IMG/VR virus record: IMGVR_UViG_3300044612_001981
Coordinates: 16,900 to 80,899 of that record
DNA from: a virus
Length of the DNA stretch: 64,000 nt
Direction: 5' to 3' (one strand)
A model generated the notes under the pieces. That model did not search any database, was not told the origin of the DNA, and saw only the letters and a program-made list of their open reading frames with translations. This document shows, one piece after another, positions 18,701 through 28,144 of this stretch. Numbering within the stretch: the first letter of the stretch is position 1; each line of letters opens with the position of its first letter. Made by a program: the position numbers and the translations under genes.

Positions 18701-21700
18701 GCCAAGCTTTTCTTGCTTATTAGCAATAGCGTCTGCTGCAGCCTTTAATGGCTTTGTTGCAGCCTCTGCTGCTTTATCAATTGCATTCATCTGAGCTTCT
18801 GTTTGCTGTTGCGAAGTTAATGACTCTAAATCAATTCTTAAGCTTTGTGCCTTTTCTGTATCGCCAACAGCCATAGCATTTTGCATTTCAAGTCTTGTTT
18901 TTTCAATTTGTCTTCCAATATCTGCGTCTGCTTGCTGTTGAGCCAGAGCCTTCTTTCTTGCTTCTGCAAGTTTATTAATTGCATCTATTTGTTTATTTAA
19001 AGCCTTTAATCTATCCCTATCAGATATTTGCTCCGCAACAGATTGACCCTTAAGAGATTTTGTATACTTTTTGATCTGCTCATCTAGCTTTCCTAAAGCG
19101 GTATATTGATCTTTTAATATTCCAACTTTATTTTTTGCAATTACGGCATCAGATATTGCTGCAAACGCGTCCGCAATAAGTTTTGTTTGAGCAGCATTTA
19201 ATTGAGAGAGATCTCCATTAAATCCTTGTGCCTGTAATCTAATCTTTTGCCATACGCTTACTACAGTATCAGATCCATTAATCATTTTTCTTACTTCAGG
19301 ATTTGTTTTAGCCATCTCATCAACTGTTGCTTGAGTAATTGCTGTGCCAGATTCTTTAGATCTATTAATCTTATCTAGCATTATCTTTTCAGCTTCTGCG
19401 TATGTAAGTGACTTTGTCTTTCCAGTTAAATCTTTTGCTACAAGACGTTCTCTCTTAGCTATTAAATCATTTATTCCAGTTTCAGTTGCCATTAAAGCTG
19501 TGTTTAATGATGCTGCTTTTTCTTTGCTTCCCTGGTCTCTTGTGTCCGCACCAAAGCTTGTTACTGCAGAAACTGCAGCACTTTGTGGATCTGTAATATT
19601 TTTAAACTTTGCATTACCAATTGTTGCAGTAATTGATTGATCTTTTTTATTTGAAAGCTGAAGCATTGTAAATACTTTTTTAGTTGCTTCGTCTGCAGAC
19701 ATGCCAGCAGCAATTAGCTGCTCTTTAATTCTACGAACAGCATCTGGAACTTTTTCTGAAGGCTGTCTATCTAGAACTGCTATTTGCTCTGCAAATGTTT
19801 CTTTGACTTCCTTCTTAAGCTTTTTATACTCTGCAATTGTCATCTGGAATGGGGTTCCGCCATCCTTCATGCTTTCATATACAAGCTTATTTGCAGCAGC
19901 TAGATCTTCTGAGTCCTGAATAGTATCTTTTATCTTTGATCCGAAATCAGTAAATCTAAGACCAGCTTTTTTAGCAGCCTCTGCGGTTAAACCAAAACTT
20001 TGTATGTTAAGTTCTTGTCCTCGTTTATAGTGTCCCCACATTTTGTATGCAGCATATCCTGCTGCAGCAACTGCAGCTAATGGCGCAACTATGCCTGCTA
20101 CTCCAGCGGCTGTTGCTGCAAGTCCTGCTTTTACAGCTCCTGCTGCAACTGCTTTCCCAGCCATTGATGTAACTATTTTTCCAGCGCCTTGCATAATAGC
20201 TGGACCAGCCATCGACCCAACCATTGAGCCCATCATCATTCCATTTTGTCCACCAACAGCATTTCCTATTGCTCCACCTGCTGCCATTCCGCCAATTGTT
20301 CCAACTAGCATTCCGCCAGCGCCACTACCAAAAGGTCTATCTGGATCTGCTCCCATTCCCTTGCTCTTTAGGAATTGCAATGGGTGCATCATTGCTGCAG
20401 TTGTATATTTTGCATTTGTTGAAAATGCTGTGCCTGCTCGTTTTGCTTTGCTTACACCTGAATCTTCTCCGAACGCAGCTGGTCCATATGATTGCCCAAC
20501 TCCAGCTGCGAGTGAGCCAGGAACACCATATGCTAATATTTGAGATCCGCCAGGGCTGTAAGTAGAAGTAAATCTTCTTACTGTCGAAGCAATTGAAGTT
20601 GAAGCTGCTGTAGATGTTGTTTTAATTGATGTTCCAAGCTTTTGAATACTTCCAGTTAATGCCATCATTGATGAATTAATTTCTGAGCCCATCATTCTGG
20701 CTCTAACAACTAATTTGTCGGATGAAATCTTTAGCCTACTAGCAATAGATCCTATTGCAGAATCTATAGCCTGGTTTGCTCTTTGAAGAGGCACTGATGG
20801 GACATAAGGCAATGATCCTTGAATAGTTGGAACGTTTGTTCTTACCCCTCCATTTCCAATTACTGTTGTTGTTCCAACAGATAGTGGGCCAGGCTTAGGT
20901 GGTGTTCCAACAACTGGCATTGGAGTTCTAGATGCAGCAAGGTTATTTAAATAAAGCTGTCCCATAGCTCTTTGGCTTGGGTCTCCTGATTTTAAAAGAC
21001 GCTTTGCATGCTCTTTAGATGTAATCTGACTAACATCAGTAATCTTTTCACCATAAAAATCTTTACTTCGCTTAATTAATCCACCAAGTGCAAACTGTGG
21101 GATTATGTTGCCGCTTTGTAGCGGACTAAATATTTCTGGACCCTTTTCTCCAACTAAATAACTTTGACCTGGAGATACTGGTCCGCCCATTTCTCTTTCT
21201 CCGTCAATGCCGAATATCTTTTTCTTAAGCTCAGCTGTGATTGGAGTATCTTTTTTAGAGTCCCAATTTAAATATCTTCTTTTAAGTATGTCTCTATCAA
21301 TTGGTGACAGCTGCTTAAAAGCAGATCTGTCTGAAATTAAGTCGCTTGCGGCTTTTCTAATAACAGCATCTAGTGAACTTGGCTCAAGCGCATTTCTTAA
21401 AGATCCGTCTGGACCCTTAACATATCCGTAAGGCTTTTCTTTAGCTAATGCTGCAGCGAATTTGTCATATAGAAGTTTTTGTGAATACGGTCTTAGTCCA
21501 GTACTTGCAAATAAAGTCTCTGCTGCTTTAATAGATAAAGAGCTAACTCCCCATGGAGCTGACTCATACATGCTAGGCTTTGGTGCACCTGTTGGCCCAA
21601 ACCCTGCACCAATTCTTCTCATTGCTAATGACTTTAGAACATTTATTATTCCTCCGCCATTAAATCCATTAAGCGGAGTTTTAAATGAATTGTCGCTAAG

Positions 21701-24700
21701 AGATATAGCATGACCTCTCTGGCGTATTCTTAGCTCTGCTTCGTCTTTTAATTTCTTTAATGCTGCTGGTGTTAGTGCTTTAGGAGGAGAAACTTTTACA
21801 GCAGAGTGAATTCCATGAAACTCTTCCCAATTTACTCTTCTTCCTTCCTCTAATCTTTTTATCATTGCAGCATAAACTGCTGCCTCTGTTGGATTTAGGT
21901 CGCCAAACTTAGCAATTGTTTCTTTTAGTTTTGGAAGTACTTCATCAATTTCATCAATCATTTTTTGATGATACTGTTGTGGCGTCATGCCTTTTGGAAT
22001 ATTAAGAGTTGCTTCTGCAAAGAATCTCTTAGCTCCGCCTTTTACTCCAAGTAAATTGATCCGTGCCATCTCTTGCATAGACGGCATCTTGTCGATCCAT
22101 TCTCCATCTTTCCATTCTCCATGGAATCTTCTCTTTCCAGAAGCTCTATCGTATACTCCATCTGTTCCTGTATCATTAACGTTTCTTCCAGATATGTTGT
22201 CTCTACTTAAATCTTTATCTCCTCTTAGGTTGGCAGCAACCAATTGTTTAAAGTAAGCTTTTTCATCAAACACCCCACTTTGAGTAGCAAAGGCTTTATC
22301 GTAAGGAGATTCAAGAACAATAAGTTTTCTTCTGCCAGCTGGATCTGTAGGGTCAATCATTGTTCTAATTTCTTGTGTAGGAGAGTGCATTTCATGCCCA
22401 CCCCTTACAATCATTGTCGCACGTTGTTGTGAAAGGGCTGCGTCTTCATCCATTACTGGCTTAACAAATACTTTTGATCCGTCTGGCTTTATATATACTC
22501 CACCAATTCCTTCTACTGGGAAACTATGTCCAGTTGTAGGAGTATCAAGCTTACCGAAATTAGTTGGTGGCATTGTTGAATATTTACCAGCTCTAACTCC
22601 AGCATCAATTTCTTCCATAGTAAGTCTAGCTTGTCTTTGTTTTTCTACCTGCTTAATACTTCTAGGCATTCCGAGGAATAATCTTCCGTAGTTAAACTTT
22701 CCAGGCTTTACTTTTCCTCCGACAATTCCGCCTGAATTTTTTCTCTCTACTACATTTCTTTGTAATTCTTTTAGTTTCGCAGCAGATCCTCCTGCTGAAA
22801 CTATACTTGAATCAATAAGCGGTATAAATGAATCAAAGGTTATGTCTCCCTTTTCATCTCCAATTTTCTTTGACTCTTTGCCCCTAAGAATAGCTTTAAT
22901 CTTTTGGTCAATTTCTTTTTCTGTATCTGCCCATTTTTCTTGAGGAACTCCAGATTTACGCATCAGCCTATCGTACTTGCCAGTTCGACCCATGTTTCTA
23001 TCTAAAAAGTCTTTAGCTAAAAGTGTGCCTTGGTTTGCCTGCAAGTTAGATTGAGCGTCATAGTCAACAGTGTATTTGCTAACATATCTCTTTCCATTTA
23101 TTACAACCGCTCTTGTTAAATGTGTTGCATGTATAATCTTGTTAAGGTCAAGAGGAGGTAATTCATTCTCAGCTAGTTTTTTAGCTAGTGCTCCTTTATT
23201 AGCCTCTAGGTGTCCTGCTTCTATTGCAAATGCGTCCCTTCCTCTTGGTGCACCTCTTTCAGCAGCTCTTTTTGTAGTTTCTATAGAAGCAGAAAATTCT
23301 TCTATAACTTTTGCTGCTTTTCTTCTTTCAGATGGAGGTAATGATCTCATGTAGTCATCTATAGCTGCATTTGTTGATGCGCCTCTAGTGACCCAAGTTC
23401 TTCCTCCATATGATCCTATGATTTGCGTATCTCTTCCACGTGGATCTATTCTTGTTTTATTTTTTTGCTCTGCAAGTTCAGCTACTCGTTTTCTATATTC
23501 AGATATCTTATTTTTAAAAAGTGATTTTATAGTAAGTGCAGGAAGTCCATAACTAGACCTAGACAGCTTAATTTTTCCTCCAGCTGCATGCTGTGGAAGA
23601 GGAACTCCATTATTTGCTGCATCTACTGCTCTGAAAAGTTCTGGGTTATCTTGAATGCCTGGACCAAATACTGTTTCTTTTGGTGTAAGTAAAGCAGTTA
23701 TATTGCTTCCAGAATTATCATATGTAGATGGTGCAGCTGCAACCAGTGGAGCATTTCTTGGATCCATTGATGCAGATTGGTTTAATACATATCCTCCTAG
23801 TGGAACATCTCCCATTCTGTCATCATATGTTATAGATGCTGGACCAGTAACCTGAGTTTTATTTGGGCCAAACGATTCTATTTTTCCGCCAGTATTAAAT
23901 CTAGGCTTTGTTGTATGAATACTATATCCAGCACCAGAAGTTCTAACTCCCAAACCTCTTGCAATTGCATCCACCATTTTTGCAGTTTCTGTTTTGTGGA
24001 AAAGCTCTTTCATATTAGACTTTCCAGTTGCGCTTACAACTGGCTGGCTAGTTAATGGTACTGTAGTTAAGCTAATAGTTCTTGCTTGAGCGGCGGCAAC
24101 ACCTTGTGCTGTTTGAACCATCATTGCTTCAACCTGAGCGTTTAATGCAAATATTTTAGCTCTTGCGGCTTCTACAGTAATCTTTCCAGCCTGCAGTTGT
24201 TGAACTATCAATGCTGTTTCATCTGCAGCAAGGGTAGTTATTCTTGTCATTTGTGGTAGAAGTGCCTGGTAAGAATCTGCAAGCGATGCTGTTATTGTTC
24301 CTGTTGCAGCAACTTCTGTCTTAAGTATTGCTAATTCTGCCTTTGATTGCATAGCAATTGCTGCAGTCATTGAGTGCCACTTGGCAGCTTCTGATGCAAC
24401 TATTCCATTAGAAACTCCATTGACTGCAGTAACTCCATGAATTCTTGGAAGATCCTCGTGCATATATGTTTGTGGTGAATTTGAAAGTCTTAGATTTACT
24501 GGCTTAGGACCAGGAACTGTAGAGAATATTGTTTCATCTGCTCTTTGTTGAGGAGTCTTAGATCCAGTTGGGATAACATGTGACATGTCTCTTGAGTATG
24601 GCCTACCTACAAGAGGATTGTCTTTGTCTACAATTCTTCCGCCGCCCGCAAGCACTGTGCTTCCTCCAACTGTAGAAATTCCATTAGATGTCGCAACTGT

Positions 24701-26605
24701 TGCGCTCATAGCACTTGCTTTTAATCTATCAAATGAAGCTGCTAAAGTAAGTACTGCATCTGAGAATGTAGCGGCCGCCTTAGTATCGCTATAGAATGAC
24801 TGCTCTACAGTTTTAGCAGCAGCAGATGCTGCCATTAATTCTGGTGTTAATAATTTAAATCCAGTTCCGCCCTTACCAATATTTTTAAGAGCTAATACTC
24901 CCTTAATTATGTATCCAAAGAAGTTTGCAAGCACACCAGTAAGCATGATGATAGGACCAGCAATTGCTGTAAGCCCGCCAATAAATCCTAGTACTGCTTT
25001 AATTGGTGCTGGTAGATTCCCAATAAACTTTAAAATGCCATCAATAGCATTTAATACAAATGCACCAATTTTTAAGAACTGATCTCCAACTACAGCCAGT
25101 TCTGCCTTAACAGATTCGAGTGCTCTTCTGTATTTACCAGATGCAGACTCTGTAAGCGCTGTTAATTCTCGTGCTGAAATTGCAGCTAAGTCTTGTGTAC
25201 TTGCTTTCATCAAGTCTAAGACTTGAAGAGTCTGGCTTCCTTCTTTACCTAAGTTTTCGAATAAAGCATTTATTCTAGCAAACTGGAACTTTCCAAATAG
25301 CTGCTCAATTGCTCTTGCTCTTTGTAATGGCTCAAGGGAATCTAATGAATCCTTTAATGCCATTATTGTGCCAGTTAAATTTCCAGCATTTTTATTTACA
25401 ATGCCAGATAAGTCTATACCAAACCCCATGAACATTTCTTTTGCAACCTTTGTGGGGTTGATAACAGATGCTAAAGCAGACTTTAATGCGTTAGCACCTT
25501 CTGATGCATTAATTCCACCTTCACGCATAGCAGTTAAATAAAGTGCAAGGTCTTGTACATCTCCGCCCAAAGCCTGAACAACTGGTCCTGCTTTTGGAAT
25601 AGCAGTTACTAAGTCATCTAGAGTAGTAGACGTCTGGTTTTCAACTGCGTTCAAGAAGTCAATAGACTCAGCAAGCTCCATCGTATTTTGACCGAAGGCT
25701 GTCTGAATTGCAAGTGTGGCCTTCATGGCTTCTTGTCTATCTACTTCACCAAGAATTGCAAGTCTAGTTGTTTGTCTTGTAGAGTCTATAAGATCTGCGC
25801 CTTGTTTTCCAGTTGCAGCAATATCTGCTGCTAAAGCGATAGTCTCTGTAAAGTTTGCTCCTAGTCCAGAAGCTAATTCTCTAGAAACTGCCATAACATC
25901 TTTGCGAACTTGAAGAAGATCAGCGCTTGATGTTGCAGTTAATCCTCCGTAAACTTTTGTTAAGCGAGTTAATTCTTGATCTGCTTCTTTAAATGCTTTT
26001 GCTGCAGCCATACCAAATGCTGCTAAAGGAACTGTAAGACCAACTGTTAGCTGTCTACCAGCCCACTGTGTATTCTTACCCCAGTTAATTAGCTGATTAG
26101 ATCCATCCATCATAACCTTATTCATGATGGCTAGCTCTTGTCTTAGAAGCGCTGACTTATTCTTTGTAACGTCTAGTCCAGATTGAACCATTACGTTGTA
26201 TTGCATTAATCCTTGTGCATTTTTACCAATAGGCTGAATTATTGCATTCTCAAGCATAACCTGCTGCTTGGCTAAATCTCTAACTAGTGAGCTAGTCTTT
26301 TGTGTATGACCTTGCCAAGTTCTAAAGTATTGGCCAAGCTTCATTCTTCCGCTATCTAGGTTTTGACCAAACTTAGATACGTCTGAAGTTAATGTTACAA
26401 AGTGTCTAGAGAACTGACCAGTGGAGCGCATGGTTTCGTCAAACTGACGATTCATGACTCCAACCTGGCTAGTCAGATTCTTATTTAAACCAATTGTTGT
26501 AGCTTGGAGCTTTAAGAGTTGCTGAGTAACCGCTTGTAACTGCGCTGTTAGGCTAGAAAAATTAGCCGTCGCAGTTATGTTGGTTACTATATTTTGATCT
26601 GCCAA
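15731..26605 (-). CDS. Giant tape measure protein with embedded enzyme-like domains
   Basis: 3624 residues. It sets tail length and is ejected at infection. Residues ~200-450 hold the TP901-type core (AIQTAFGQNTMELAESIDFL, MREGGINASEGANALKSAL). Hydrophobic segments lie near 530-580 and 2090-2190, the second rich in Gly/Ala zippers (GGMAAGGAIGNAVGGQNG). Motifs such as YLVGEKGPEIFSP and YLSNGEYVIKEKAV recur, as in other tape measures. Near 1355-1600 is a kinase-like segment and near 3370-3470 an ADP-ribosyltransferase-like segment (see findings). Start is TTG with GGAG upstream, just after the chaperone stop. At roughly 0.15 nm per residue the tail would be around 0.5 micrometre, if the whole chain counts. 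Confidence 0.95.
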   Translation of the reverse strand: MADQNIVTNITATANFSSLTAQLQAVTQQLLKLQATTIGLNKNLTSQVGVMNRQFDETMRSTGQFSRHFVTLTSDVSKFGQNLDSGRMKLGQYFRTWQGHTQKTSSLVRDLAKQQVMLENAIIQPIGKNAQGLMQYNVMVQSGLDVTKNKSALLRQELAIMNKVMMDGSNQLINWGKNTQWAGRQLTVGLTVPLAAFGMAAAKAFKEADQELTRLTKVYGGLTATSSADLLQVRKDVMAVSRELASGLGANFTETIALAADIAATGKQGADLIDSTRQTTRLAILGEVDRQEAMKATLAIQTAFGQNTMELAESIDFLNAVENQTSTTLDDLVTAIPKAGPVVQALGGDVQDLALYLTAMREGGINASEGANALKSALASVINPTKVAKEMFMGFGIDLSGIVNKNAGNLTGTIMALKDSLDSLEPLQRARAIEQLFGKFQFARINALFENLGKEGSQTLQVLDLMKASTQDLAAISARELTALTESASGKYRRALESVKAELAVVGDQFLKIGAFVLNAIDGILKFIGNLPAPIKAVLGFIGGLTAIAGPIIMLTGVLANFFGYIIKGVLALKNIGKGGTGFKLLTPELMAASAAAKTVEQSFYSDTKAAATFSDAVLTLAASFDRLKASAMSATVATSNGISTVGGSTVLAGGGRIVDKDNPLVGRPYSRDMSHVIPTGSKTPQQRADETIFSTVPGPKPVNLRLSNSPQTYMHEDLPRIHGVTAVNGVSNGIVASEAAKWHSMTAAIAMQSKAELAILKTEVAATGTITASLADSYQALLPQMTRITTLAADETALIVQQLQAGKITVEAARAKIFALNAQVEAMMVQTAQGVAAAQARTISLTTVPLTSQPVVSATGKSNMKELFHKTETAKMVDAIARGLGVRTSGAGYSIHTTKPRFNTGGKIESFGPNKTQVTGPASITYDDRMGDVPLGGYVLNQSASMDPRNAPLVAAAPSTYDNSGSNITALLTPKETVFGPGIQDNPELFRAVDAANNGVPLPQHAAGGKIKLSRSSYGLPALTIKSLFKNKISEYRKRVAELAEQKNKTRIDPRGRDTQIIGSYGGRTWVTRGASTNAAIDDYMRSLPPSERRKAAKVIEEFSASIETTKRAAERGAPRGRDAFAIEAGHLEANKGALAKKLAENELPPLDLNKIIHATHLTRAVVINGKRYVSKYTVDYDAQSNLQANQGTLLAKDFLDRNMGRTGKYDRLMRKSGVPQEKWADTEKEIDQKIKAILRGKESKKIGDEKGDITFDSFIPLIDSSIVSAGGSAAKLKELQRNVVERKNSGGIVGGKVKPGKFNYGRLFLGMPRSIKQVEKQRQARLTMEEIDAGVRAGKYSTMPPTNFGKLDTPTTGHSFPVEGIGGVYIKPDGSKVFVKPVMDEDAALSQQRATMIVRGGHEMHSPTQEIRTMIDPTDPAGRRKLIVLESPYDKAFATQSGVFDEKAYFKQLVAANLRGDKDLSRDNISGRNVNDTGTDGVYDRASGKRRFHGEWKDGEWIDKMPSMQEMARINLLGVKGGAKRFFAEATLNIPKGMTPQQYHQKMIDEIDEVLPKLKETIAKFGDLNPTEAAVYAAMIKRLEEGRRVNWEEFHGIHSAVKVSPPKALTPAALKKLKDEAELRIRQRGHAISLSDNSFKTPLNGFNGGGIINVLKSLAMRRIGAGFGPTGAPKPSMYESAPWGVSSLSIKAAETLFASTGLRPYSQKLLYDKFAAALAKEKPYGYVKGPDGSLRNALEPSSLDAVIRKAASDLISDRSAFKQLSPIDRDILKRRYLNWDSKKDTPITAELKKKIFGIDGEREMGGPVSPGQSYLVGEKGPEIFSPLQSGNIIPQFALGGLIKRSKDFYGEKITDVSQITSKEHAKRLLKSGDPSQRAMGQLYLNNLAASRTPMPVVGTPPKPGPLSVGTTTVIGNGGVRTNVPTIQGSLPYVPSVPLQRANQAIDSAIGSIASRLKISSDKLVVRARMMGSEINSSMMALTGSIQKLGTSIKTTSTAASTSIASTVRRFTSTYSPGGSQILAYGVPGSLAAGVGQSYGPAAFGEDSGVSKAKRAGTAFSTNAKYTTAAMMHPLQFLKSKGMGADPDRPFGSGAGGMLVGTIGGMAAGGAIGNAVGGQNGMMMGSMVGSMAGPAIMQGAGKIVTSMAGKAVAAGAVKAGLAATAAGVAGIVAPLAAVAAAGYAAYKMWGHYKRGQELNIQSFGLTAEAAKKAGLRFTDFGSKIKDTIQDSEDLAAANKLVYESMKDGGTPFQMTIAEYKKLKKEVKETFAEQIAVLDRQPSEKVPDAVRRIKEQLIAAGMSADEATKKVFTMLQLSNKKDQSITATIGNAKFKNITDPQSAAVSAVTSFGADTRDQGSKEKAASLNTALMATETGINDLIAKRERLVAKDLTGKTKSLTYAEAEKIMLDKINRSKESGTAITQATVDEMAKTNPEVRKMINGSDTVVSVWQKIRLQAQGFNGDLSQLNAAQTKLIADAFAAISDAVIAKNKVGILKDQYTALGKLDEQIKKYTKSLKGQSVAEQISDRDRLKALNKQIDAINKLAEARKKALAQQQADADIGRQIEKTRLEMQNAMAVGDTEKAQSLRIDLESLTSQQQTEAQMNAIDKAAEAATKPLKAAADAIANKQEKLGDAAAIAAESLDKLKDKYSKQEAAIKKVNDSMTALYGNAAAAGLSVKDYMKKNKEAAAGFVAAMEAATGAAMPRYKERTYYNGSQLVTEKVPVAPWENALEALAKAGAGAGVNEALADSIKGGKNGKTLKDVVDAVKGINGKPALRENIKVTGDYSDSKETKEYDGKKVQVLNAEARDAIRKRLDLQPGETFIVDGQRYKQNTTGGTPIWMGPAPKTPALAAGGHIRGAGTGTSDSIPAYLSNGEYVIKEKAVRKYGVETFDALNAEKFADGGPVRRGIRQQLPFFPWRPDLPNYWSDGKPTGSPYTGRWGELRYNPSSGRDIWGGTEIPGLKFTGKTPQQSDYWHQMQEQPGKSRGPGMGIDKDPMRLAGSGASMGGIGNGAYGFGPLMFHAGGPVGHRHGRNAPPTDKRSNLSKTWDFLKEAVKETGRSADWLYAMYQSGQGSRNPFFLSQNNRAKFQQIQDLKNAGLDAEAKKALLINHGLSSLNVGSLFLGGAVGSAAVRGAVGAYGINRLGVVGLETLLPTGSLTYGTKALTGVAANVAATSSKSILESRIASTVRPKVAASADEIVPPTRETAPFPRTKEVQDAIDEAKKWNTFRENEFKAIEEANPDYLQLHKLLVAIDEETHALKMAGGRYWNETRGPIYKSVHETPGSPDKQLFDKHSKNDDFWKYHQQKYKNEIELDRISRAEKYNITPSEVLALREFLEMPLTGHLDYRKSGIEQLVSRFTIPEGTVSYRGLSDIDMEALSKIGIGESFVAPTVRSITDNKIAAAAIGAFGGTGGGRSGAIARIIFGPNVKGISDIGVLGEAQGLSHEGLIGPNTRFILEQIIRGGAQSSRYENQAGVHMMNIVPGQGKIITETLDEYVLRAVKMKLGGLVNVPKFESGINVVPQDMLAMIHKNESIIPASMNPFNPEAAMPRYNFDRPSFGIRGEGSSGASYTVNQNIYASEGMDVEALSNMIVKKAEVVIGQKAKVNVKMVGQGKNI

Positions 26606-26608
26606 CTC

Positions 26609-27270
26609 TTACTCCTTTTTGTATCCGAGGCCAGCTCCGATACCAAATCCTGCGTCTGATGCAAACTGACCTTGTAGCGAAACAACATCTGATGCATCTG
26701 CAGTAATTCCAAGTGCTTTTCTTTTTACATCTTCAAAGCTCTTGGGTCTTTCTTCTTCTTCGCCGCCATCAAGGTCTACACCTTGTATTGCAGCTAAGAA
26801 CTTTCTTTTTTCTGACTCAGACTTTTGCATAGATGTAAAAGTCTGGATCAGTTCTGGCATTGAAAGATTATCTTCCAATTCCTCGTAATTCTTATAGTTT
26901 CCTATTAGAAATACTTCTCCTTCTAAGGCAGCTAGATCTAGTTCTGACCAGCTAGAACCGCTGCTGCTAGCAAATTTGGATCGTCCATCTTAATGCCGCC
27001 GCATACTTCAAGGATACGATTAATTGTTGGTACATCTAATACGTCCTCGAATGCGTCTCTATCTGCAACTAATTCTGGAAGCTGCTTTTCTAGTGCTACT
27101 GCACAAGCATCAATAAGAATTGTTAAAGTTTCATCTTCTGTAGTTACTTCTGCTGTCTTACTAATAGCAGCCATAAACTTTCTAAGCTCTTTAATTGTTA
27201 AAGGCTTTAGCTTTACGGTTGCCCCGTTTTGTAGCTGAATTTCTTCTACATCATATACTGTTGTTGCCAA
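26609..27270 (-). CDS. Tail assembly chaperone GT, made by -1 frameshift
   Basis: Fusion product that helps load the tail tube around the tape measure. The first 100 codons are those of chaperone G. At A-AAT-TTG the ribosome can slip back one base and read 120 further codons to the stop at 26609, giving about 220 residues. The -1 frame has no stop across the junction (ASSSGSSWSELDLAALEGEVF). The T part is acidic and helical (GGEEEERPKSFEDVKRKAL) and has no good start of its own, only a TTG at 26878. This is the standard G/GT layout directly ahead of tape measure genes. Confidence 0.85.
26938..27270 (-). CDS. Tail assembly chaperone G
   Basis: 110 residues, the unshifted product. It begins MATTVYDVEEIQLQNGATVKL and contains LKPLTIKELRKFMAAI and NRILEVCGGIKM, matching the look of TAC family proteins of Gram-positive siphoviruses. 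Start codon TTG with AGGAGG seven bases upstream. It precedes the tape measure gene and follows the tail tube gene, with a terminator between tube and chaperone that would lower chaperone expression. Confidence 0.88.
   Translation of the reverse strand: MATTVYDVEEIQLQNGATVKLKPLTIKELRKFMAAISKTAEVTTEDETLTILIDACAVALEKQLPELVADRDAFEDVLDVPTINRILEVCGGIKMDDPNLLAAAVLAGQN
26971..26977 (-). promoter_or_regulatory. Slippery heptamer for programmed -1 frameshift
   Basis: On the minus strand A-AAT-TTG in the G frame, an X-XXY-YYZ heptamer with X=A, Y=T, Z=G. Codons 99-100 of G. Slippage re-pairs to AAA-TTT and enters the open T frame; the G frame ends at 26938 a few codons later. Confidence 0.8.
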
Positions 27271-27333
27271 TTTAAATCCTCCTAGGATCTCGTCTTAATT
27301 ATTGTATCATATCAGAAATACCAATACAATAGC

Positions 27334-27361
27334 AAAACCCCCTAATTTCTTAGGGGGTTTT
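27334..27361 (-). terminator. Rho-independent terminator after the major tail gene
   Basis: AAAACCCCCTAA paired with TTAGGGGGTTTT around a 4-base loop, ending in a T-run on either strand. It separates the highly expressed tail tube gene from the chaperone and tape measure genes. Confidence 0.85.
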
Positions 27362-27379
27362 GTAATTAATTATTATTAA

Positions 27380-28144
27380 TTATACTGCTAGAACGCGGTC
27401 TACGATGAAGCCGTATTCTTGACCGACCTTTGAACCGTCTGGAAGCAAACGGAATGTAACTGGGAATGTTGATGCTGCGTTACGAGCCAAAGAGAACTGT
27501 GACTGTTGTACAGAAAGAACACGACGTGCATAGTATACACGCTCAGTTAGAGTTGCTTCAGATGTTGGTGCCTGACCTACTGCAATAAGCTGACGCTCTG
27601 TTGGCTGCTCACCAAGAGCTCCACCTGCAAGTCCAAGCTTATCTTCTGCTGCTAAACCAGTAGCAACAGTCTGTCCTGTCATCTTAGGTGCTAATGTGCT
27701 TGAGCGCTGACCGAATACTGCTAGAACGTTCTCAAGAGTACCTTCAGCCATTTCTGTAGCGATCATAACTTCCATTGACTCCTTGAAAAGCTTTGCTGTA
27801 TCAAGAAGCTGATCCACTGTTACTGAACCGTATGATGGGTTGTATGTAACCTGAAGACCGTTATTTGTGTAACCTACGTTACGATAAAATGCACCCTTGT
27901 CATCAAGAGCTGGTGCTGTAGCTGCAGTTGTTCCTGTTGCTACGTCTACTGCATTCAAAGAATCAGTGTATGATGTTGCTGACTTAAATGCTGGTACTGT
28001 CTTATTCTTTCCTGATGCAAATGCATTAAGAACTCCTGCTTCAGCATTTGGAACGTAATCTGAATCGGTAACATCTGTCACTGAAAGAAACAGTGGTGAT
28101 GCACCAACAAGTATGTTTTTTGCATTACCTGTAATTTGTGCCAT
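27380..28144 (-). CDS. Major tail (tube) protein
   Basis: 254 residues. N-terminus MAQITGNAKNILVGASPLFL and the segment GLQVTYNPSYGSVTVDQLLD resemble major tail proteins of actinobacteriophages; the C-terminus FPVTFRLLPDGSKVGQEYG supplies tube strands. Position between the closure/terminator genes and the chaperones fits. Strong GGAGG site upstream and a strong terminator downstream fit high expression. It would polymerise into hexameric rings forming the tail tube. Confidence 0.85.
   Translation of the reverse strand: MAQITGNAKNILVGASPLFLSVTDVTDSDYVPNAEAGVLNAFASGKNKTVPAFKSATSYTDSLNAVDVATGTTAATAPALDDKGAFYRNVGYTNNGLQVTYNPSYGSVTVDQLLDTAKLFKESMEVMIATEMAEGTLENVLAVFGQRSSTLAPKMTGQTVATGLAAEDKLGLAGGALGEQPTERQLIAVGQAPTSEATLTERVYYARRVLSVQQSQFSLARNAASTFPVTFRLLPDGSKVGQEYGFIVDRVLAV

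Noticed and set aside
15903-25913. Many rightward open frames across the tape measure gene
   Set aside because: They are in antisense frames of one uninterrupted 3624-codon gene and show low-complexity, hydrophobic translations without start signals.
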